A DNA stretch of 43,240 nucleotides, from the NCBI GenBank assembly GCA_000752995.2, contig LM994632.1, forward strand, positions 234,787-278,026, read 5' to 3'. Below are positions 19,432-28,787 of the stretch, one piece after another. The notes under the pieces were generated by a model. That model did no database searches. It was not told the DNA's origin and worked only from the letters and a program-made list of their open reading frames with translations. The stretch comes from Haemophilus massiliensis. GTDB lineage: Bacteria > Pseudomonadota > Gammaproteobacteria > Enterobacterales > Pasteurellaceae. Positions within the stretch are counted from its first letter, which is position 1, and every line of letters begins with the position of its first letter. A program made the translations under genes and the position numbers.

Positions 19432-19983
19432 TTTGCATTGTCCGACGATGGTCAGCAGCCAAATCGCGGAGGTTTTGATTAACGCGGCGAATCAATCTAT
19501 GGATTATTGGGATCAGAGGCTGGTTCATTAATGGAAATGCACTTAATCGAATGGCTGCGGCAGAAAGTGGGTTATGCCGCCGGAGATGCCTACATGTTTA
19601 CATCCGGCGGTATACAATCGAGTTTAATGGGCGTCTTATTGGCGCGCGATGCCTGTATTGCCAAATATTGGAAAAACGCCGAAGGCGAGGCATGGTCGGT
19701 ACTGGCTGGACGGGATGCTGCCCGAGGCATTGCGTAAGGTCAAAGTGATTTGCTCGGAAAACGCCTATTTTCCCGTACAAAAAAATATGGCAATGCTGGG
19801 GATAAGCTTCTAATCAGTAATCATGATTCTTTGCAACGCCGATGCACATATGGATATGCGAGCGTTGGTGCAGCGATTGGCGATATTGACTGCACAAGGC
19901 AATGTGATCGCCTGTATCGCGCTGTCCGAAGCATATCGGCTCAAAGATCTGATTGTGCGCGGAGAGTATGTTGAGGTTGTGGG
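19432..19983 (+). pseudogene. ddc: Remnant of L-2,4-diaminobutyrate decarboxylase (ddc)
   Basis: Directly fused to the dat remnant is [24 protein letters not shown], then in another frame [27 protein letters not shown] and [21 protein letters not shown], then in a third frame [18 protein letters not shown]. This is the N-terminal half of a group II PLP decarboxylase like H. influenzae Ddc. There are frameshifts near 19515 and 19697, a stop near 19811 and loss of the rest. The last 60 bp (ALSEAYRLKDLIVRGEYVEVVG) I cannot place. Dat and Ddc normally make 1,3-diaminopropane. Confidence 0.75.
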
Positions 19984-19998
19984 GTAAAGCTAAATAAG

Positions 19999-20030
19999 AT
20001 TCCTTTATTTTGATAGGATAAAGGAATTTT
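19999..20030. terminator. Terminator at the lgoR 3' end
   Basis: A perfect 10-bp stem ATTCCTTTAT / ATAAAGGAAT with a 9-nt loop has T-rich sequence on both sides. It ends leftward lgoR and would also stop anything coming from the ddc remnant. Confidence 0.8.
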
Positions 20031-20947
20031 TATACGCTTTCTTTAACTAATGCTATGCTGTTCATTAGTGATTTTTTGGCTGTCTGTAAATGACGTTTTA
20101 ATTCAGTTATCGCACCTAAATCATCCTGACTGACTATTTTGACCAGAATAGATAAGTGTTCTTCGACAGCTAATATGTTTCTGGTGTGCAAATCACTATT
20201 ATCCCATTGATAATGAAAGTGAAATATAACGGTGATGAGTTCAATAAAATCATTAATGAAAGGATTATTGGCCGCAGATAAAATTAACGTGTGCAACTGA
20301 TGATCCAACTGTGAAAAATCTTCATATTTGTCAGCAATATTATCGCGTAGATTACGATGTTCTTGTAATAACATTTTCATTTGTTTCCAGCGTATATCGT
20401 GTTGTGGTAAATTCATAAAACAATTAAGTGCATGACATTCAAGCATTTCCCGTAATTCAAACAATTTATCGGCATAGTGCGGTGTAAATTCAGTGAGTTT
20501 CCATTTTCCTCGATGTAAATTGGTAATTAAATTGAACCTTGAAAACTGGATAAGATATTCTTTGACGGTAAACACATCAACATTTGCATTCTGTGCTAAT
20601 TCCAGCTCACTGAATTCATATCCGGGTTTGATTTTCTTTTTTTGCACCGATGCTTGAAAATAATTCTCTAAGCGTTGTATTTGGCTGCGTTCAGTTCGTT
20701 TTATACAAAGATAGGAAATTTTGTCTTCTTTATTTGGTATTCGAGCAACATAATGTTTATTGCCTGTTTTGGTTATAATGTTTTGTTCTGTTAAATACCA
20801 TAATGCGGATCGAATAGTTGTTCGGCTAACTCCATATAATTCCGCTAAAGATGAAATGGAAGGCAACGGAGAGGTTAATAAATTAGATGAAATGTTATCA
20901 ATTAACTGATTAATTATTTCCAACCGTAATGTCATATCTCTACTCAT
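20030..20947 (-). CDS. lgoR: GntR-family regulator LgoR
   Basis: The 305-residue product resembles E. coli LgoR (YjjM). It has an extra N-terminal winged helix (residues 1-70: SISSLAELYGVSRTTIRSALWYL), a second GntR winged helix (about 88-152: KIKPGYEFSELELAQ) and an FCD ligand domain with DHQLHTLILSAANNPF, the FHFHYQWDNSDL stretch and further His residues that likely bind metal. It is divergent from lgoD with 145 bp between them. It most likely controls L-galactonate genes; its effector here is inferred. AGGGGGAT precedes the ATG. The gene is AT-rich. Confidence 0.88.
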   Translation of the reverse strand: MSRDMTLRLEIINQLIDNISSNLLTSPLPSISSLAELYGVSRTTIRSALWYLTEQNIITKTGNKHYVARIPNKEDKISYLCIKRTERSQIQRLENYFQASVQKKKIKPGYEFSELELAQNANVDVFTVKEYLIQFSRFNLITNLHRGKWKLTEFTPHYADKLFELREMLECHALNCFMNLPQHDIRWKQMKMLLQEHRNLRDNIADKYEDFSQLDHQLHTLILSAANNPFINDFIELITVIFHFHYQWDNSDLHTRNILAVEEHLSILVKIVSQDDLGAITELKRHLQTAKKSLMNSIALVKESV

Positions 20948-21092
20948 AAATCCCCCTATCTAAAATAAAGAACAGTTAAAAAACACAAAATAGATTTTTT
21001 CATCACATTAATATAAAGAAAATGATATGACAAATAAATAATCCTTGAAAATGTATCTAAATTTTTGATTACGGAGATATTAAGGAAACAGT
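20948..21092. promoter_or_regulatory. Divergent lgoR / lgoD intergenic region
   Basis: This 145-bp AT-rich region must hold both promoters. A -35-like TTGAAA lies near 21044 in front of lgoD. I found no strong palindrome or full CRP site, so an operator cannot be assigned. Confidence 0.4.
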
Positions 21093-22097
21093 ATGAGATC
21101 GCTTGTTTGCAAACAACCTTTTGAGTTGGTGTATGAGGAAAGAGCGGTTCCAACACCGCAGGAAAACGAGGTCGTTATCCGTGTAGCGGCGGTTGGGATT
21201 TGTGGTACTGATATTCATGCCTATGCCGGGAACCAGCCTTTTTTTGAGTATCCGAGAGTTCTAGGACATGAAGTATGCGGAAAGATTACGTCTATAGGTG
21301 CTCAGGTCAAAAATTTTAAGGTGGGACAACGTGTTGCGCTGGTTCCCTATCTTTCCTGTGGTCAGTGTGATGCGTGCTTAAGTGGTAAAACCAATTGTTG
21401 TGAAAAAATATCGGTTATGGGAGTACATCAAGATGGGGGATTCAGTGAATTATTAGCTATTCCTGAAAGTAATGTGCTTCCTATTGCTGATAATGTTGAT
21501 GATATCAGTGCTGCGTTAATTGAGCCGTTTGCAATCAGCGCACATGCGGTGAGACGGGCTGAGATTCATAAAGGAGATGATGTTTTAGTGGTTGGAGCCG
21601 GACCGATTGGTTTGGGCGTTGCAGCCATAGCTATTGCCGATGGCGCGAATGTGGTTATGGCGGATACAAGTGAGGTTCGCCGTCAGCATACTTATCAACA
21701 ATTAAATATTCCGGCAATAGATCTGGTTAATGATCATGTTGAGAACTATTTTGACGGAAAGCTACCCGCGATAGTTATTGATGCTACGGGAAATCAGAAG
21801 GCAATGAATAATACGATTTATTTGATTAGACATGGTGGAAAAGTCGTATTTGTCGGTTTGTTTAAAGGTTGTTTGGAATTTAACGATCCTGATTTCCATA
21901 AAAAAGAAACGACATTGATGGGAAGTCGGAATGCAACATTTGAAGATTTTGCAAAGGTACAGAGACTAATGTCAGAGCAAAAATTATCGGCATCCATGAT
22001 GCTTAGTCATACATTCAAATACGATGATTTAGCCACGGTGTATGATAATGAAATTACGAAAAATAGAAAACTATTAAAAGCTGTTATTCTTTATTAA
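21093..22097 (+). CDS. lgoD: L-galactonate 5-dehydrogenase LgoD
   Basis: The 334-residue zinc-dependent dehydrogenase oxidises L-galactonate to D-tagaturonate with NAD. Very long blocks match E. coli LgoD (YjjN): GICGTDIHAYAGNQPFF, PRVLGHEVCG, NCCEKISVMGVHQDGGF and LIEPFAISAHAVRR. Catalytic zinc ligands are Cys37 and His59/Glu60; structural zinc uses Cys89, 92, 95 and 103. The Rossmann motif is VVGAGPIGLG near 169. AAGGA precedes the ATG. It starts the rightward cluster; the TRAP genes follow after 170 bp. The related gluconate dehydrogenase RspB is a less likely alternative. Confidence 0.9.
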   Translation: MRSLVCKQPFELVYEERAVPTPQENEVVIRVAAVGICGTDIHAYAGNQPFFEYPRVLGHEVCGKITSIGAQVKNFKVGQRVALVPYLSCGQCDACLSGKTNCCEKISVMGVHQDGGFSELLAIPESNVLPIADNVDDISAALIEPFAISAHAVRRAEIHKGDDVLVVGAGPIGLGVAAIAIADGANVVMADTSEVRRQHTYQQLNIPAIDLVNDHVENYFDGKLPAIVIDATGNQKAMNNTIYLIRHGGKVVFVGLFKGCLEFNDPDFHKKETTLMGSRNATFEDFAKVQRLMSEQKLSASMMLSHTFKYDDLATVYDNEITKNRKLLKAVILY

Positions 22098-22125
22098 ATA
22101 CAGATAAAAAACATTTAATTATGAT

Positions 22126-22147
22126 AACTCTCTAATTACGAGTTTTT
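22126..22147 (+). terminator. Weak terminator-like hairpin after lgoD
   Basis: A 5-bp stem AACTC / GAGTT with a 9-nt loop precedes TTT. It may attenuate transcription from lgoD into the TRAP genes. Confidence 0.35.
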
Positions 22148-22168
22148 GTAGTACTCATATTTTTATCA

Positions 22169-22182
22169 ATTGGTATATTTAA
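22169..22182. promoter_or_regulatory. Possible hexuronate-regulator operator
   Basis: ATTGGTATATTTAA resembles the left half of the UxuR/ExuR operator ATTGGTATACCAAT known in enterics; the right half is poor. It lies 86 bp before the TRAP binding-protein gene. It could be a LgoR or hexuronate-regulator site; this rests on one half-match. Confidence 0.25.
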
Positions 22183-22267
22183 TCAGTCGTTTCAACCAGT
22201 GCAAATGAATTATAGGGAGCATTTCTTTCTAATAGTTCATGTTTAACACGATATAAGTGAGGAAATT

Positions 22268-23251
22268 ATGAAATTATCTAAATCATTAAGAACCATTTTT
22301 TCTTTAAGCCTGCTTGGTTTGGCTGTTAATACTCAGGCAGTAACAGAGATTATGGTTGCTTACGGCAATCAACCTGGAGAGCCTATTGATAAAGCTATGC
22401 ATCTATGGGCAGAAAAAGTAAAGGAAAAATCTAATGGCGATGTGATTTTTAAATTATTTCCTTCAAGTCAGTTAGGTAGTGAAACCGAAGTGATGGAACA
22501 GGCAAGATTTGGTGCAAATATTATCACAATTAGTGATTATGGCGCGCTTATGGATATTGTGCCAGATTTAGGTGTTATTAATGCTCCTTATATTAGTCAA
22601 TCATTTGAGAAAAAATCTAAATTACTTCATTCCGAATGGTTTAAAGATTTATCTAAACAGTTAGATAAGCATGGTGTTCATATTATTGTTCCTGACGTAA
22701 TTTATGGTACTCGTCATTTATTAACAAAAAATAAAATAACTAAGCCACAAGATTTGAAAGGAACGAAAGTTCGCGTTCAACATTCCCGTTTATTTTTACA
22801 AACGATTAAAGCAATGGGGGGAGTTCCGACTCCAATGTCGTTGGCCGATGTTTATCCCGGATTATCTGAAAGCATTATTGATGGTCTGGAAAATCCTACA
22901 GTTGTGCTTTTTGGCGGAAAATTTTATGAAGTAGCCAAAAATCTCAATTTAACCGCACACACTAAACATATGTCTCCGTTTGTTGCTGGGACAACTTTTT
23001 GGAATACATTAACTGCTGAACAACAAAAAGCCATTATTGATTCAAGTCGTGAGATGGTAGTGTATGGTGCGGAATTGATTCAGGGGGCTGAAGATGAAGC
23101 GTTAGAAAAGTTAAAAGCAGCTGGAGTAATGGTGAATGAAGTTGATCTCCCGGCATTTGAAGCGTCTGTTCGTGAAATCATTTCTACCGGGTTTCCGGAA
23201 TGGTCTCCAAATCTTTATCAGAAGGTTCAAGATAATCTGGCACAATTTTAA
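22268..23251 (+). CDS. TRAP transporter substrate-binding protein (predicted L-galactonate)
   Basis: The 327-residue periplasmic protein belongs to the DctP/SiaP family. The signal peptide is MKLSKSLRTIFSLSLLGLA, cleaved after TQA. The region KVRVQHSRLFLQTIKAMGG carries the conserved Arg (Arg169) that binds the substrate carboxylate, and SLADVYPGLSESIIDGLENP is the family signature. It feeds the membrane genes that follow. L-galactonate is the expected ligand because lgoD, uxaB and uxaA flank it; other sugar acids such as galacturonate cannot be excluded. GAGGA precedes the ATG. Confidence 0.88.
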   Translation: MKLSKSLRTIFSLSLLGLAVNTQAVTEIMVAYGNQPGEPIDKAMHLWAEKVKEKSNGDVIFKLFPSSQLGSETEVMEQARFGANIITISDYGALMDIVPDLGVINAPYISQSFEKKSKLLHSEWFKDLSKQLDKHGVHIIVPDVIYGTRHLLTKNKITKPQDLKGTKVRVQHSRLFLQTIKAMGGVPTPMSLADVYPGLSESIIDGLENPTVVLFGGKFYEVAKNLNLTAHTKHMSPFVAGTTFWNTLTAEQQKAIIDSSREMVVYGAELIQGAEDEALEKLKAAGVMVNEVDLPAFEASVREIISTGFPEWSPNLYQKVQDNLAQF

Positions 23252-23308
23252 GAGACGATAGTTATTTTTCTAAACTAAGATAATGTCCGATAATTTGAGG
23301 ATATTTAT

Positions 23309-23794
23309 ATGAATATACGAATAAAGAAGAAATTTTGGCTAAGTGATATTGATGAAATATTGGCTTCATTATTTCTTGCATTGATTGTCATCTTATCTGG
23401 TTATGGTGTCGTAATGCGATATTTTATGAATTCACCTAGCGCATGGGTCGAAGAAATTTGTGTTGTATTCTTTATTTGGTTTACTTTTTTAGCATCAAGT
23501 GCATTATGTAAAAATAATGAATTAATAAGAATTGATTTTGTATTAAGTAAATTATCTCCTCAAATAGCAAATTTTATTGATGGAGTAATTCAACCTATTA
23601 TTATGATCTTTTGTCTCAGTTTTATGATTTATCTTGGGATTAAATTATTACCAATGTCGCAAATGCGGTTTACTCCGGCATTAAGAATATCTTATATATA
23701 TATTTATGCCATTATCCCTATTAGCGCGCTATTTATGTTCTATTATGAGGTAAGAAAAATAATATATTACTTGAAAATAAATAGAGGTAATTAA
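23309..23794 (+). CDS. TRAP transporter small membrane subunit (DctQ family)
   Basis: The 161-residue inner-membrane protein has four predicted membrane segments (about residues 15-35, 50-70, 88-110 and 125-148), a typical DctQ layout. The motif PSAWVEEICVVFFIWFTFL with SSALCKNNELIRID is characteristic of the family. It forms the membrane complex with the large subunit, which starts 2 nt after its stop. The gene is strongly AT-rich. Confidence 0.9.
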   Translation: MNIRIKKKFWLSDIDEILASLFLALIVILSGYGVVMRYFMNSPSAWVEEICVVFFIWFTFLASSALCKNNELIRIDFVLSKLSPQIANFIDGVIQPIIMIFCLSFMIYLGIKLLPMSQMRFTPALRISYIYIYAIIPISALFMFYYEVRKIIYYLKINRGN

Positions 23795-23796
23795 TT

Positions 23797-25089
23797 ATGA
23801 GTGTCATTATTCCTATTGGTCTTTTATTGTTTTTGTTTGTTATTGGTACTCCGGTTGCTTTTTGTATTTTCTTTTCCACATTAAGTTACTTTTTAATGAG
23901 TGATTTACCGATGATTATGTTGGTACAGCGCTTAGCCGGTGGATTAGAAAGCGTTACTTTACTTGCGATACCGTTTTTTATTATGGCGGGCGTTTTTATG
24001 AATTATACCGGGATCAGTGAACGATTGCTGAAGTTTTGTGAAGTATTGACCGGTCATATGAACGGAGGGTTAGCTCAAGTAAACGTTGTATTAAGTACGT
24101 TAATGGGCGGGCTATCTGGATCTAATATCGCTGATGCGGCTATGAATTCAAAGTTATTAGTGCCTCAAATGGTTGCTCGTGGTTATAGCGCTTCTTTTTC
24201 TGCTGCAGTTACCGCCGCAGGTTCGCTAATTACGCCGATTATTCCCCCTGGCATTGCGATGATTATTTATGGCTATGTCAACAATGTTTCGATTGGTCGT
24301 TTGTTTTTAGCCGGTATAGTTCCCGGAACGTTATTGTGTATTTTAATGATGATACTGGTTTCAATTATTTCCAAAAAACGTGGTTATTTACCTATTAGAA
24401 CGAAAAGAGCAACCTGTAGTGAAATTGTTATTTCTGCCAAAGATGCTGTGTTGGCTCTGTTATTGCCGATTATCATCATCGGCGGCATTAGAATGGGAGT
24501 ATTTACGCCGACGGAGGCCGGTGCTGTAGCTGTGATTTATGCATTAGTTTTGGGTATGTTTATTTATCGTAATATGGATAGTAAAAAACTTTGGTTGGCT
24601 ACTAAGGAATCCGCTTTAGGAGCAGCAAATGTTTTATTGATTATTTGTGTTGCGGTAGCGTTTTCAAAATTCCTTACTTGGGAACGAATCCCTCAGGCAT
24701 TAGCTGGGTGGATGACAACAGTCGTAAATAGTCCTCTGACATTCTTAATGTTGGTTAATATTGCGTTATTAATATTAGGAATGTTTTTAGAGGGCAATGC
24801 AATCATGATTGTATTAGCTCCGCTACTTGCCCCGATTGCGCATTCGTATGGTATTGATCCGATACACTTTGGCATCGTATTTATCTTTAACGGTGCGATA
24901 GGCACGATTACTCCTCCTTTAGGAACGGTAATGTTTACCACTTGTTCTATTACGGAAGTTCCCGTTGAAAAGTTTATAAAAGATATCGTTCCATTTTGGG
25001 GGCTGCTAATCGTTGAGCTTTTACTTTTAACTTATATTCCGACAATTACAACTTGGCTACCGAACCTGATTTATGGTGTCGCGCAGTGA
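23797..25089 (+). CDS. TRAP transporter large membrane subunit (DctM family)
   Basis: The 430-residue inner-membrane protein has about 12 hydrophobic segments and is the ion-coupled channel subunit. Family motifs include LAIPFFIMAGVFMNYTGIS, GGLSGSNIADAAM and the ITPIIPPGIAMIIYG region, repeated later as GTITPPLGTVMF. GAGGT precedes the ATG. It is coupled to the small subunit and is followed by uxaB after 22 bp, so transporter and catabolic genes are likely cotranscribed. Confidence 0.93.
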   Translation: MSVIIPIGLLLFLFVIGTPVAFCIFFSTLSYFLMSDLPMIMLVQRLAGGLESVTLLAIPFFIMAGVFMNYTGISERLLKFCEVLTGHMNGGLAQVNVVLSTLMGGLSGSNIADAAMNSKLLVPQMVARGYSASFSAAVTAAGSLITPIIPPGIAMIIYGYVNNVSIGRLFLAGIVPGTLLCILMMILVSIISKKRGYLPIRTKRATCSEIVISAKDAVLALLLPIIIIGGIRMGVFTPTEAGAVAVIYALVLGMFIYRNMDSKKLWLATKESALGAANVLLIICVAVAFSKFLTWERIPQALAGWMTTVVNSPLTFLMLVNIALLILGMFLEGNAIMIVLAPLLAPIAHSYGIDPIHFGIVFIFNGAIGTITPPLGTVMFTTCSITEVPVEKFIKDIVPFWGLLIVELLLLTYIPTITTWLPNLIYGVAQ

Positions 25090-25111
25090 TTTTAACTAAG
25101 TAGGAGATAAT

Positions 25112-26569
25112 ATGATCCCCCTAAACAGAACCCACTTTCCCGGTAAACAATATCCGACCAAAATCATTCAATTTGGTGAGGGCAATTTTCTGCGCGCTTT
25201 TATCGATTGGCAGATTGATGTACTGAATGAGCAAACCGATTTAAATGCCGGGGTGGTGATTGTGCGTCCGATTAATACCGATTTTCCACCGCCGCTGAAT
25301 ACGCAGGATGGGCTATATACCACGATTATCCGCGGTTTGAATGAAAACGGCGAAGTGGTGAAGCAAAGCCGTATCATCCGTTCGGTGAATAACGAAATCA
25401 ATATTTATCAGCGTTATGACGACTACTTGGCGCTGGCGCACAATCCGGAGATTAAATTTATTTTTTCCAATACCACTGAGGCCGGCATTAATTATCATGA
25501 AGGCGACCGTTTTGACGACCGCCCGCCGGTCAGCTATCCGGCTAAATTAACCCGTTTGCTGTTTGAGCGCTTTACTGCGGCGGGCGGTGATGTGCATCAG
25601 GGCTTTGTTTTGCTGCCGTGTGAGTTAATCGACTATAACGGTGAGCAGTTAAAGGCGTTAGTCTTGAAATATGCCCGAGAATGGCGGCTTTCCGACGAAT
25701 TTATGCAATGGTTGGAAACGGCGAATACGTTCTGTTCCACGTTGGTTGACCGGATTGTAACCGGTTATCCGCGCAACGAAGTCGCTGAATTGGAAACGGA
25801 GTTGGGCTATCAAGATAGTTTTTTGGATACGGCGGAGTATTTTTATTTGTTCGTGATCCAAGGACCGCAATCGTTGACTCGAATGCTGCACTTGGATCAA
25901 GCGAACTTAAACATATTAATTGTGGATGACATCAAACCTTATAAAGAGCGTAAAGTTGCGATTTTAAACGGTGCACATACGGCGTTGGTACCGGTGGCGT
26001 ATCTCGCCGGGGTAGATACGGTGGGTGAGGCGATGAATGATCCGGCGTTACGTCGGTTTGTGCAAAGCGCGGTGGAAAATGAGATTATTCCTGTGCTTTC
26101 CCTGCCGCAAGATGAGCTGCGACAATTTGCCGAAGCGGTAATCAAGCGTTTTCAAAATCCGTTTATCCAGCATCAATTGCTGTCCATTGCCCTAAACAGT
26201 ATGACCAAATACCGTACCCGTAATTTACCGCAGTTATTGGCTTATGTGCAAAAATATCAAAAATTACCACCGCACTTAACCTTTGCGTTAGCGGCATTAA
26301 TCGCTTTTTATCGCGGTGAACGCAACGGTCAGCCGATTGCCCTGCAAGACGATGCGATCTGGTTGACACGCTATAAACAATGGTGGCAACAGTTTGCTGA
26401 CGGTGATTTAAGTTTGTATCAATTGGTGTATAACGTTTTACAACAGAAAGACCATTGGCAACAGGATTTAACCCAAGTGCCGCAGTTAGTTGAACTGGTG
26501 GCGGAACAGCTGAATATGATTCTGGAAAACGACATGAGAGCGGCGCTGGCACATTATTGCGGAGACTGA
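25112..26569 (+). CDS. uxaB: Tagaturonate reductase (altronate oxidoreductase) UxaB
   Basis: The 485-residue enzyme interconverts D-tagaturonate and D-altronate with NADH. It tracks E. coli UxaB closely: [17 protein letters not shown] (nucleotide binding), [43 protein letters not shown] and [23 protein letters not shown] precedes the ATG. It takes the LgoD product. Base composition is higher in GC than the preceding lgoR-to-TRAP genes and it carries a perfect uptake signal (26269-26277), so it may have a different history. uxaA begins 2 nt after its stop. Confidence 0.95.
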   Translation: MIPLNRTHFPGKQYPTKIIQFGEGNFLRAFIDWQIDVLNEQTDLNAGVVIVRPINTDFPPPLNTQDGLYTTIIRGLNENGEVVKQSRIIRSVNNEINIYQRYDDYLALAHNPEIKFIFSNTTEAGINYHEGDRFDDRPPVSYPAKLTRLLFERFTAAGGDVHQGFVLLPCELIDYNGEQLKALVLKYAREWRLSDEFMQWLETANTFCSTLVDRIVTGYPRNEVAELETELGYQDSFLDTAEYFYLFVIQGPQSLTRMLHLDQANLNILIVDDIKPYKERKVAILNGAHTALVPVAYLAGVDTVGEAMNDPALRRFVQSAVENEIIPVLSLPQDELRQFAEAVIKRFQNPFIQHQLLSIALNSMTKYRTRNLPQLLAYVQKYQKLPPHLTFALAALIAFYRGERNGQPIALQDDAIWLTRYKQWWQQFADGDLSLYQLVYNVLQQKDHWQQDLTQVPQLVELVAEQLNMILENDMRAALAHYCGD

Positions 26570-26571
26570 TT

Positions 26572-28059
26572 ATGAAGCAGTTTATCAAAATCCGAGCGGC
26601 GGATAATGTGGCGGTGGCGTTGCAGGATCTGGCGCGAGGAACATCGCTGGCGGTTGACGGACAAACCGTCAAGCTGCTTTCGGATATCGGCAGGGGGCAT
26701 AAATTTGCGTTATATCCTATCGCTAAAGATTGCGATGTAGTGAAGTACGGCTATCCGATAGGTCATGCGCAAACGGATATTCAACCCGGCGAACATGTGC
26801 ATATTCATAATGTCAAAACCAATTTAAGCGAGATTAACGATTATCAATATTTGCCGGCATTAACGGCGCTTGGGTCGCAGTTGCCGGATTGTGCGGTGCG
26901 GATTTATCGGCGCCCAAACGGCGATATCGGGGTGCGCAACGAACTGTGGATTGTGCCGACGGTAGGCTGTGTGGTAGGTATCGCTAACCAAATCAGAAAA
27001 CGTTTTATGCAACGACATGCCTTGGCGGATATCGACGGCATTTTCACCTTTAATCACAGTTACGGCTGTTCGCAGTTGGGCGATGATCACGAAAACACCA
27101 AAGTAATGTTACAGAATATGGTAAAACACCCGAACGCCGGTGCGGTACTGGTGATCGGGCTGGGTTGTGAAAATAATCAAGTTGACGCATTTCGTGACAG
27201 CCTCGGTGAATATGATGAAAGCCGAGTAAAATTTATGGTCTGTCAGCATGATGATGACGAAGTGGAAAACGGATTGGCGTTATTGGAGCGCCTTTATCAG
27301 AGCATGCGTTATGACCGCCGTCAGCCGGGTATGCTGAGCGAAGTGAAATTCGGCTTAGAATGCGGCGGTTCGGATGGCTTTTCCGGCATTACGGCGAATC
27401 CACTGCTGGGCCGGTTTTCCGACTATGTAATCAGCCATGGCGGTACGACGGTATTAACCGAAGTGCCGGAAATGTTCGGCGCGGAACGTATTCTGATGAG
27501 CCACTGCCGTAACGAGGAAATTTTCCGTAAAACCGTACAAATGATAAATGATTTTAAACAATATTTTATCCGCCACCGACAGCCGATTTATGAAAATCCG
27601 TCACCGGGCAATAAAGCCGGCGGCATCACTACGTTGGAGGATAAATCCCTCGGGTGTACTCAGAAAGCGGGCAACAGTCAGGTCGTTGATGTGTTGCGAT
27701 ACGGTGAGCGATTACGGCAGGCGGGATTGAATTTATTGAGCGCACCGGGCAACGATGCGGTAGCAACTAGCGCTTTAGCGGGTGCCGGTTGTCATATTGT
27801 GTTGTTTACCACCGGGCGCGGTACGCCTTACGGTGGGTTTGTTCCGACAATAAAAATCGCGACGAACAGCGAACTGGCACATAAGAAAAAACATTGGATT
27901 GATTTTGATGCCGGGCGCCTGGTTTACGATGTTTCCATGCCACAACTATTAAAAGATTTTATTGCGCTGGTGGTGGAAATCGTCAACGGCATACCGACCA
28001 AAAACGAACTGAACGAATTCCGCGAACTGGCGATTTTCAAAAGCGGCGTAACCTTATAA
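26572..28059 (+). CDS. uxaA: Altronate dehydratase UxaA
   Basis: The 495-residue enzyme (same length as E. coli) converts D-altronate to 2-keto-3-deoxygluconate with iron or similar metal. The N-terminal SAF-type domain is followed by the main domain with NHSYGCSQLGDDH, VLVIGLGCENNQ, GLECGGSDGFSGITANP, EDKSLGCTQKAG and RGTPYGGFVP. The Cys in these blocks are likely metal ligands. The ATG at 26572 has GGAG upstream; an in-frame TTG at 26557 lacks one. The next step, KDG kinase and aldolase, is not in this window. Confidence 0.95.
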   Translation: MKQFIKIRAADNVAVALQDLARGTSLAVDGQTVKLLSDIGRGHKFALYPIAKDCDVVKYGYPIGHAQTDIQPGEHVHIHNVKTNLSEINDYQYLPALTALGSQLPDCAVRIYRRPNGDIGVRNELWIVPTVGCVVGIANQIRKRFMQRHALADIDGIFTFNHSYGCSQLGDDHENTKVMLQNMVKHPNAGAVLVIGLGCENNQVDAFRDSLGEYDESRVKFMVCQHDDDEVENGLALLERLYQSMRYDRRQPGMLSEVKFGLECGGSDGFSGITANPLLGRFSDYVISHGGTTVLTEVPEMFGAERILMSHCRNEEIFRKTVQMINDFKQYFIRHRQPIYENPSPGNKAGGITTLEDKSLGCTQKAGNSQVVDVLRYGERLRQAGLNLLSAPGNDAVATSALAGAGCHIVLFTTGRGTPYGGFVPTIKIATNSELAHKKKHWIDFDAGRLVYDVSMPQLLKDFIALVVEIVNGIPTKNELNEFRELAIFKSGVTL

Positions 28060-28150
28060 ACCGTCGATGATGCCATGCCATATAGCGCAGCGCGATTAAT
28101 TTGGTACGGAATATGATTACACGCTGTTACGGCTTGTTAAAGTGCACGTA

Positions 28151-28786
28151 TTACGGCGATAATCTGTCTTTTTGCCATATGCCGTTGTCGGTGTGTAGAT
28201 AGCGAATTCGATCGTGCAATCGGCTTGGGCGCCCTTGCCAGAATTCCACTAGCTGCGGCACGATCAAATAACCGCCCCAATGCGGCGGACGCGGAACATG
28301 CAGCGGATGTTTAGCCGCAATGAAGGCAGCTTTGCTGAGTAAACTGTGTTTGCCGGGAATTACCGCACTTTGTTCGCTGGCCCAAGCACCGATGCGGCTG
28401 GCGTAAGGACGGCTGGCAAAATAGTCGTCCGACTGTTGCGCGGGCAACTTTTCTGCGCGACCTTCAAGGCGTATTTGGCGTTCCAGTTCGGGCCAGAAAA
28501 AATTCAGCGCCACGTAGGGATTGCCGCTAATTGCTATACCTTTATGACTGTGGTAATTGGTAAAAAAGACAACACCCTGTGTATTGATTTCTTTCAACAA
28601 AACGATCCGACTGCTGGGTTTTCCGTCAGTGTCGACAGTTGCCAGATTCATTGCAGTGGGTTCGTTAACCTGCGCCTTAATGGCTTCATTCAGCCACTGC
28701 TCCAGCTGTGTGAGCGGATTATCAGCGCATTGTTTTTTGGATAATTCCTGTTTGCTGTATTCTTCGCGGATATTATGCAAGTCCAT
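28151..28786 (-). CDS. pdxH: Pyridoxamine/pyridoxine 5'-phosphate oxidase PdxH
   Basis: The 211-residue FMN enzyme makes pyridoxal 5'-phosphate. Family blocks are [48 protein letters not shown] and [14 protein letters not shown]. The start [10 protein letters not shown] at 28786 fits H. influenzae PdxH and lies 1 nt after the upstream stop, implying translational coupling; a start at 28822 would overlap that gene by 35 nt. It is the last gene of the leftward run. PLP is used by MalP in this window. Confidence 0.93.
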   Translation of the reverse strand: MDLHNIREEYSKQELSKKQCADNPLTQLEQWLNEAIKAQVNEPTAMNLATVDTDGKPSSRIVLLKEINTQGVVFFTNYHSHKGIAISGNPYVALNFFWPELERQIRLEGRAEKLPAQQSDDYFASRPYASRIGAWASEQSAVIPGKHSLLSKAAFIAAKHPLHVPRPPHWGGYLIVPQLVEFWQGRPSRLHDRIRYLHTDNGIWQKDRLSP

Positions 28787-28787
28787 G

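Noticed and set aside
19250..19531. A real 93-codon gene
   Set aside because: It joins a dat segment to a ddc segment out of register, which marks it as pseudogene debris.
18747..25100. Genomic island with mobile element ends
   Set aside because: I found no integrase, transposase, tRNA end or flanking direct repeat; AT-richness and missing uptake signals are the only hints.
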